Positions 60,013 to 64,000 of a stretch of 64,000 bases of DNA are shown in pieces. The notes under the pieces are model-generated. The model worked only from the letters and a program-made list of their open reading frames with translations, searched no databases and was not told the origin of the DNA. The DNA lies in the NCBI RefSeq assembly GCF_004365175.1, contig NZ_SOCE01000002.1:1-64000 (forward strand), given 5' to 3'. Origin of the DNA: Kribbella voronezhensis (GTDB lineage Bacteria > Actinomycetota > Actinomycetes > Propionibacteriales > Kribbellaceae). The position numbers and the translations under genes were made by a program. Within the stretch, counting starts at the first letter, position 1. The number at the start of each line of letters is the position of its first letter.

Positions 60013-63000
60013 TCAGCGCTCCTGTCGGCTGTGTTCGAAGAAGAGCGTCGACTGGGCGTCGACGTCACGCAAGCTCCACAAGGTGGACCAGGCGGCGGGT
60101 CTGTCTGAATGCTCGGCGCGTTCGAATCCGTCGAGCAATGCTGGACTGGAGCTGCCTCCTCTGGATTCATAGACGAGATTTGGGCTCCAGCTCGCCGCCT
60201 CCTGCCAGAATTCGATAAACCTGTCGAACTCTCCGGCGGTCTGCTCGCGCTCCCGAGCATCTACGGATCCGACTCGTCGCAGAAGGCGCGGACGCACTGT
60301 CGAATTGATGTCTTCCAAAAAGTTGTTGATGCGCGCCGCATCGGCGTCACCCGAGGCTGCGGGGATCATCAGACGTGTCAAGGCGACAATAACTGCGTGT
60401 AGGCCCCGGTCACGGGCGCGTGCGGAGAACGGAGTCACGCTGGTTGACTCCACCTCTCGATAAAGGGCTGAGTGGAACGCGGGGAAGTTTTCGTAGTGGG
60501 ACCTATCCCTGGAGCGTGCCGAGTTCAGCATGACCGCGATGAGACCGGGGTGACGACGCCCCACCCGGCTCGTCGCCTGGATGTACTCCGCGGTGGTCTG
60601 AGGTTGACCCATGACGGCCATCAAACCCAATCGGTCGATGTCAACTCCGACCGAAATCATGTTGGTGGCAAGCAGGACGTCGACCACATCCCTGTCAGGC
60701 TTCGACCGTTCGAGCTCCCCTAGATAGCGAGGGACGTCGCTTGAACTGGCACGGCTGCTGAGCTCGATGATTGTTGGTGCCTTGCGTAGCCGGCTCTGAC
60801 CCTGTGTCGCCAGCATCTCGAGGCGGTCTTGTACGTCGTCGCGCACCTGCAGTTCTGCGGCGGATAGAAGGCGCAGGCTGTTGAAGTACCCGACCAGGGT
60901 CCAGTAGGCATCGCGAATCTCGTCGATCTCCTCACCGGCTTCGACCGCATTCAACAGCGCCGCATAGGTTCGGATCAGCAGCGTGGCTTGACTTGTGCTG
61001 GGTGTCAGGAGGCCAACGTATCGGCGGGAAGCCTTCACAGTCCTCGGGGCTTCAACTGCAAACCAAGAGTCACGCGAGTCGAGGCCCGCGGGTGGGAACT
61101 GTGCCACTTCGCGATCGAACAATGCCCGAACTTGGTCGGATGCACGCCGAATGGTCGCGGTCGATGCGATCACCTTCGGTCCATCAGCGAGGACATCGAC
61201 CGCAGTCTCATACAACCCTGTCAAGGTGCCGAGCGGCCCGGAGATCAAATGCAACTCGTCCTGGACGATAAGCTCAGGCGGCCGCACCCCGGCCGGCAGA
61301 TCTCGATTGAAGAGTGCGCCCGTCTGCGGTCTCCACGGCATCGCAGCAAACTTGTCGACGGTGGCGATGATCAGGGTCGGGTGCGCTGCATAGATCGCCT
61401 CGTCTACCAAATGGACCGGTAGGCCATCAGCGGCATTGAAGTCGCAATCTGGCTCAGGACACCGCGTGTGCATTCGGACCGACTCGATATCAACTTGGTA
61501 GTTCGTTGCGTCTAGCGGCGAACCACACCATGGACAATGGTGGAGTTGTATGGGGTTTTCGCGTTGTAGGGACTTATGTGGCTGCCTCCGAACGACGGCG
61601 AGTTGTTCCTCGGCCCGCTCGAGTGTGTTCGGCGTGGCAGATGATCCGACCCACATGCCGATCGAGATGGGTGTCGATCCTAGCTTGATGTCCGGGCGTC
61701 GCCGAATGGTCTCCATGGCGCAGATCAGCGCGGTCGCCCGCTCGAACTGTTGGAGGGTGAGCAATCGTAAGGTATAGCGCATGAGGACGGTGACGCCTTG
61801 GCCGGTGTCGCCTTCACGCAGCCGCCGCAGAAAGACAGTAAAGGCGATGAGCCCTAGGTACGCTTCCGTCTTCCCGCCACCAGTTGGAAACCACAGCAGA
61901 TCGGCTAGCTCACGATCCGGGTGATCCTGATCGGCTATGCCCTCCAAACAGAGCAGCATGAAGGCGATTTGGAACGGACGCCATCGACCCTCATGCGGCT
62001 TAGGGTTGCCATTCCTGCCGGTCTTGATCCACGATGTCCGAGCCCGCTGTTGAGCCATTGCTTCGTTGGCTAGTGCGAAGGCGGTGAAGATCTCAGATTG
62101 GCTCTGGTCACCAAGCAGGGCCACGCCGCGTCGCATTCGCGCGTGCGCTTGGCGACACATCATGAGCTGATGATCCGCCGCGATGGCGAGCTCGGTTCCC
62201 TCAAGGTCCGAAGCTTCTTTCGTCCGGTCGGCAATCCATTGTTCGTAGCCGTCGAGCAGTTGTCCGAGAGAAGACACAACCGCCTCTCGAGGAGCACGAG
62301 CAAGGCAGAGCATAGCGAGAGCCTCGTCGTCGATCTCCGGATTGGAGTCCGTCAGAAGCACTTCATGGGTGGGGATGAACTCAGTACGGATAACAGAGAC
62401 GGCAGCCCTGGATGGCATCGGACTGCGGATCGGAGCAGGCACCCAGTCCCACGCAACGGAGCATCCATGACCGCTCGCGAAGTACGGCGCATGACGGTGA
62501 AGGAGTCTGCTCAATGCTTGCTCATCATCGACTGCTCCGAGGGCCGCAGGACGTTCGACGAAAGGACGTGTGCCTACCGGACCTGAGATAGTCAGCTCTG
62601 GTTGGAAGAAGCAATAAGCGTCTTGTAGATCGAACTCACCGGTTTCCCAGGTATTGACGAGGGTGATGGTGACTGTCCTGATCCCATCGGACCTTGGCGG
62701 ACGTACCAGTGTCCGAAGCTGCAAACCGTCGCAAATGCCTTGCGGTTCGTGCATACCTTCGATCCGAAGATCGACGCTGATTGGTTCGCATCGGACGGGG
62801 ACGCGGTGCCACCGTTCCTTCTGTTGGCCTGTACTGCGAGCTTCGCTGCGGCGCGGTTCAATCCGCGCGCCGTTCTCGTCGTGCGGCTCATAAATCGCGG
62901 CCGTGACTTCGGCGAACAGCGTTTCGGTGACCAGCAGATCGACGGCCAACGTCAGGCCCATGGTCGAAGGCTTGCGTCGGTTCGCGAGCGTGATGCCAAG

Positions 63001-63255
63001 ATCCGTGGTTCCTTGTTCCTGATCATCTCTGGTGACAATGTCCGGAGGAGCATCGTCTGCAATGTCGTCCTCGACCCGATCCCTACTCTCGCCAGCGGCC
63101 TGAGGAAAGAGAACGCCGATCGGATACGCGGTGATTGGTGCGTCGTTCGAGAGAACCTCTTCCTCACCGCCCAATGGTCCGAGAAGGTCGGCCTGCAACG
63201 TGTCACGAAGCCTGGTACGCAGCTTGTAGTGCTGATCATGCTTGGAGCCGGTCAT
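60013..63255 (-). CDS. Second DrmA-like helicase
   Basis: A 1080-aa SF2 helicase-like protein. Like DrmA it begins LRTRLRDTLQADLLGPLGG. Motif I is LLWFPTGGGKTEAYLG, motif II LIVQDELHLISG, and motif VI YIQATSRVGRRHPGL; CPWCGSPL and HTRCPEPDCDF suggest the same zinc-ribbon insertion. It is ~180 residues shorter than the plus-strand DrmA. ATG overlaps the stop of the upstream UvrD-type gene. No DrmC, methylase or DrmD accompanies this pair within the window. Confidence 0.82.
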   Translation of the reverse strand: MTGSKHDQHYKLRTRLRDTLQADLLGPLGGEEEVLSNDAPITAYPIGVLFPQAAGESRDRVEDDIADDAPPDIVTRDDQEQGTTDLGITLANRRKPSTMGLTLAVDLLVTETLFAEVTAAIYEPHDENGARIEPRRSEARSTGQQKERWHRVPVRCEPISVDLRIEGMHEPQGICDGLQLRTLVRPPRSDGIRTVTITLVNTWETGEFDLQDAYCFFQPELTISGPVGTRPFVERPAALGAVDDEQALSRLLHRHAPYFASGHGCSVAWDWVPAPIRSPMPSRAAVSVIRTEFIPTHEVLLTDSNPEIDDEALAMLCLARAPREAVVSSLGQLLDGYEQWIADRTKEASDLEGTELAIAADHQLMMCRQAHARMRRGVALLGDQSQSEIFTAFALANEAMAQQRARTSWIKTGRNGNPKPHEGRWRPFQIAFMLLCLEGIADQDHPDRELADLLWFPTGGGKTEAYLGLIAFTVFLRRLREGDTGQGVTVLMRYTLRLLTLQQFERATALICAMETIRRRPDIKLGSTPISIGMWVGSSATPNTLERAEEQLAVVRRQPHKSLQRENPIQLHHCPWCGSPLDATNYQVDIESVRMHTRCPEPDCDFNAADGLPVHLVDEAIYAAHPTLIIATVDKFAAMPWRPQTGALFNRDLPAGVRPPELIVQDELHLISGPLGTLTGLYETAVDVLADGPKVIASTATIRRASDQVRALFDREVAQFPPAGLDSRDSWFAVEAPRTVKASRRYVGLLTPSTSQATLLIRTYAALLNAVEAGEEIDEIRDAYWTLVGYFNSLRLLSAAELQVRDDVQDRLEMLATQGQSRLRKAPTIIELSSRASSSDVPRYLGELERSKPDRDVVDVLLATNMISVGVDIDRLGLMAVMGQPQTTAEYIQATSRVGRRHPGLIAVMLNSARSRDRSHYENFPAFHSALYREVESTSVTPFSARARDRGLHAVIVALTRLMIPAASGDADAARINNFLEDINSTVRPRLLRRVGSVDAREREQTAGEFDRFIEFWQEAASWSPNLVYESRGGSSSPALLDGFERAEHSDRPAAWSTLWSLRDVDAQSTLFFEHSRQER

Positions 63256-64000
63256 GCGTCAAAGCCGCCTTCCAGCTCTGAGCTGCCACCATGCCATTCG
63301 AATCTGCCCAAGCCGCACAGCCGGGGCGCCAGCCAGACGCCGCGATCATTCAGGCCAAAGCGCTTGGCGACCGCCGGAGAACCTGCCACCGTCTCAAGTG
63401 CATCAATCCTTAGCTCGGTGATGCGTAGCGGCCACCGCTCGACCTTCCAATCGCGGCTGACCTTGAGTAGCCGCCATAAATCCTGTCGGAAGCGCTCGGA
63501 GGTAGAGCCGATCGGGCGACCTTCGTGGAAAAGTCCGTACTGTGGCGTTTCTATGGCCGACATGGGCAGGTCGTGGAGGCGGCGTAACTCCACCGCGTCG
63601 CCGCTGCGCACGCAATCGGTGAGATAGCGCTGGGTTCCCACCGGATCGGAGGTCGGCTCGTCGGCTCCGGCTGGCACCTCGCGATTGATATCCAGACCTG
63701 CTGCCTCCATGCCGTAACGCTTCCACCGTGCCTGTGGACCCCGGCCACCACCCCGATACCACCGTTCCATCGGCGGATAGCCGTGGGCGAACTTGCGGAC
63801 CATCCAGTCACGGTCTCGAGAGATTCGGTACAGATCGTGGCGAGCGCGGGTCAACGCAACATAGAGGAGGCGCGCCTCGGCCGGCGGATCATTATCTGCT
63901 CGGCCGTCCGGTAGCGCGCCAGGGGTAAGGACCAACACGCGATCGAACTCTAGACCTTTAGCCCTGTGGATGGTCGACACGGTGATCCGGTGTGCGAACT
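63252..64000 (-). CDS. UvrD/SF1-type helicase, C-terminal part (runs off the window)
   Basis: At least 248 residues of the 3' end; the reading frame stays open to the right edge. The visible part starts with FAHRITVSTIHRAKGLEFDR (SF1 motif V) and has LLYVALTRARHDLYRIS (motif VI). The final ~170 residues hold no recognised motif. It is the upstream member of the second DrmAB module, coupled by a 4-base overlap. The ATPase motifs I and II lie beyond the window, so activity cannot be judged. Confidence 0.78.
   Translation of the reverse strand, partial: FAHRITVSTIHRAKGLEFDRVLVLTPGALPDGRADNDPPAEARLLYVALTRARHDLYRISRDRDWMVRKFAHGYPPMERWYRGGGRGPQARWKRYGMEAAGLDINREVPAGADEPTSDPVGTQRYLTDCVRSGDAVELRRLHDLPMSAIETPQYGLFHEGRPIGSTSERFRQDLWRLLKVSRDWKVERWPLRITELRIDALETVAGSPAVAKRFGLNDRGVWLAPRLCGLGRFEWHGGSSELEGGFDA

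Noticed and set aside
58167..63255. Minus-strand helicase plus DUF1998 pair as Druantia
   Set aside because: Druantia DruE is one very large protein with both parts; here they are two genes with DrmA and DrmB landmarks, and no DruA-D-like genes are seen.
1..64000. Frequent CAGTAC/GTACGG short words throughout
   Set aside because: They occur across many genes and intergenic spots at what seems an even density and may reflect codon preference for Tyr/Val/Ser-Thr contexts; without counts I cannot claim a specific element.

Overview
The window comes from a high-GC actinobacterium. Codon usage strongly favours G/C at third positions, GTG starts and ATGA/GTGA gene overlaps are common, and the gene content (PL1 pectate lyase, MXAN_6230/SCO0854-type RING protein, SWIM/SNF2 pair, DISARM) fits a soil member of the Propionibacteriales. 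Kribbella or a close relative is my best guess, but the genus is an inference. The window opens on the last ~49 bases of a 5S rRNA and its terminator, so the left edge lies directly downstream of an rRNA operon.

1-9.4 kb: an SMC-like set on the minus strand. A kleisin-like protein and two small winged-helix-type proteins form one coupled operon (9164 to 6663). A 1114-aa coiled-coil ATPase (4799 to 1455) is a separate unit. A secreted pectate lyase on the opposite strand sits between them. Both units carry the same 14-base promoter-proximal element, which suggests a split but co-regulated MukBEF/Wadjet-like system without a recognisable JetD nuclease. An Imm52-like protein and a DUF4440/SnoaL-like protein follow.

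9.4-24.8 kb: mostly housekeeping or accessory single genes. These are a SpoU rRNA methyltransferase with a short leader ORF and hairpin, a phosphoribosyltransferase, an SGNH hydrolase, a SWIM/SNF2 pair, an oxidoreductase, a diguanylate cyclase, an MFS exporter, a bacterial RING-finger protein and a GntR regulator. A 57-aa peptide made almost entirely of seven NEW(F) repeats is encoded at 18685-18858.

24.8-34.1 kb: a GntR-controlled catabolic operon (peptide-type ABC importer, aldehyde dehydrogenase, SDR, amidase). Ten exact copies of AGCGCTCTC, plus one variant, lie inside its coding sequences in two different reading frames.

34.1-43.7 kb: an ArsR-SulP operon with a palindromic operator, a small secreted protein, an L,D-transpeptidase lipoprotein, a methyltransferase/GNAT cluster, and a LysR gene. 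The LysR promoter resembles the promoter of an aldo/keto reductase 3.8 kb away.

43.7-64 kb: a defence island with visibly lower GC. A tightly coupled plus-strand operon encodes a broken DrmD remnant, then DrmA, DrmB, DrmC, a DNA methylase-like protein with a degenerate catalytic motif, a Ser/Thr kinase, a RelE-UvrD fusion helicase and a Vsr-like nuclease. Facing it on the minus strand is a second, divergent DrmA-DrmB pair preceded by a UvrD-type helicase that runs off the right edge. The two DrmAB modules converge tail to tail at 58.17-58.19 kb.
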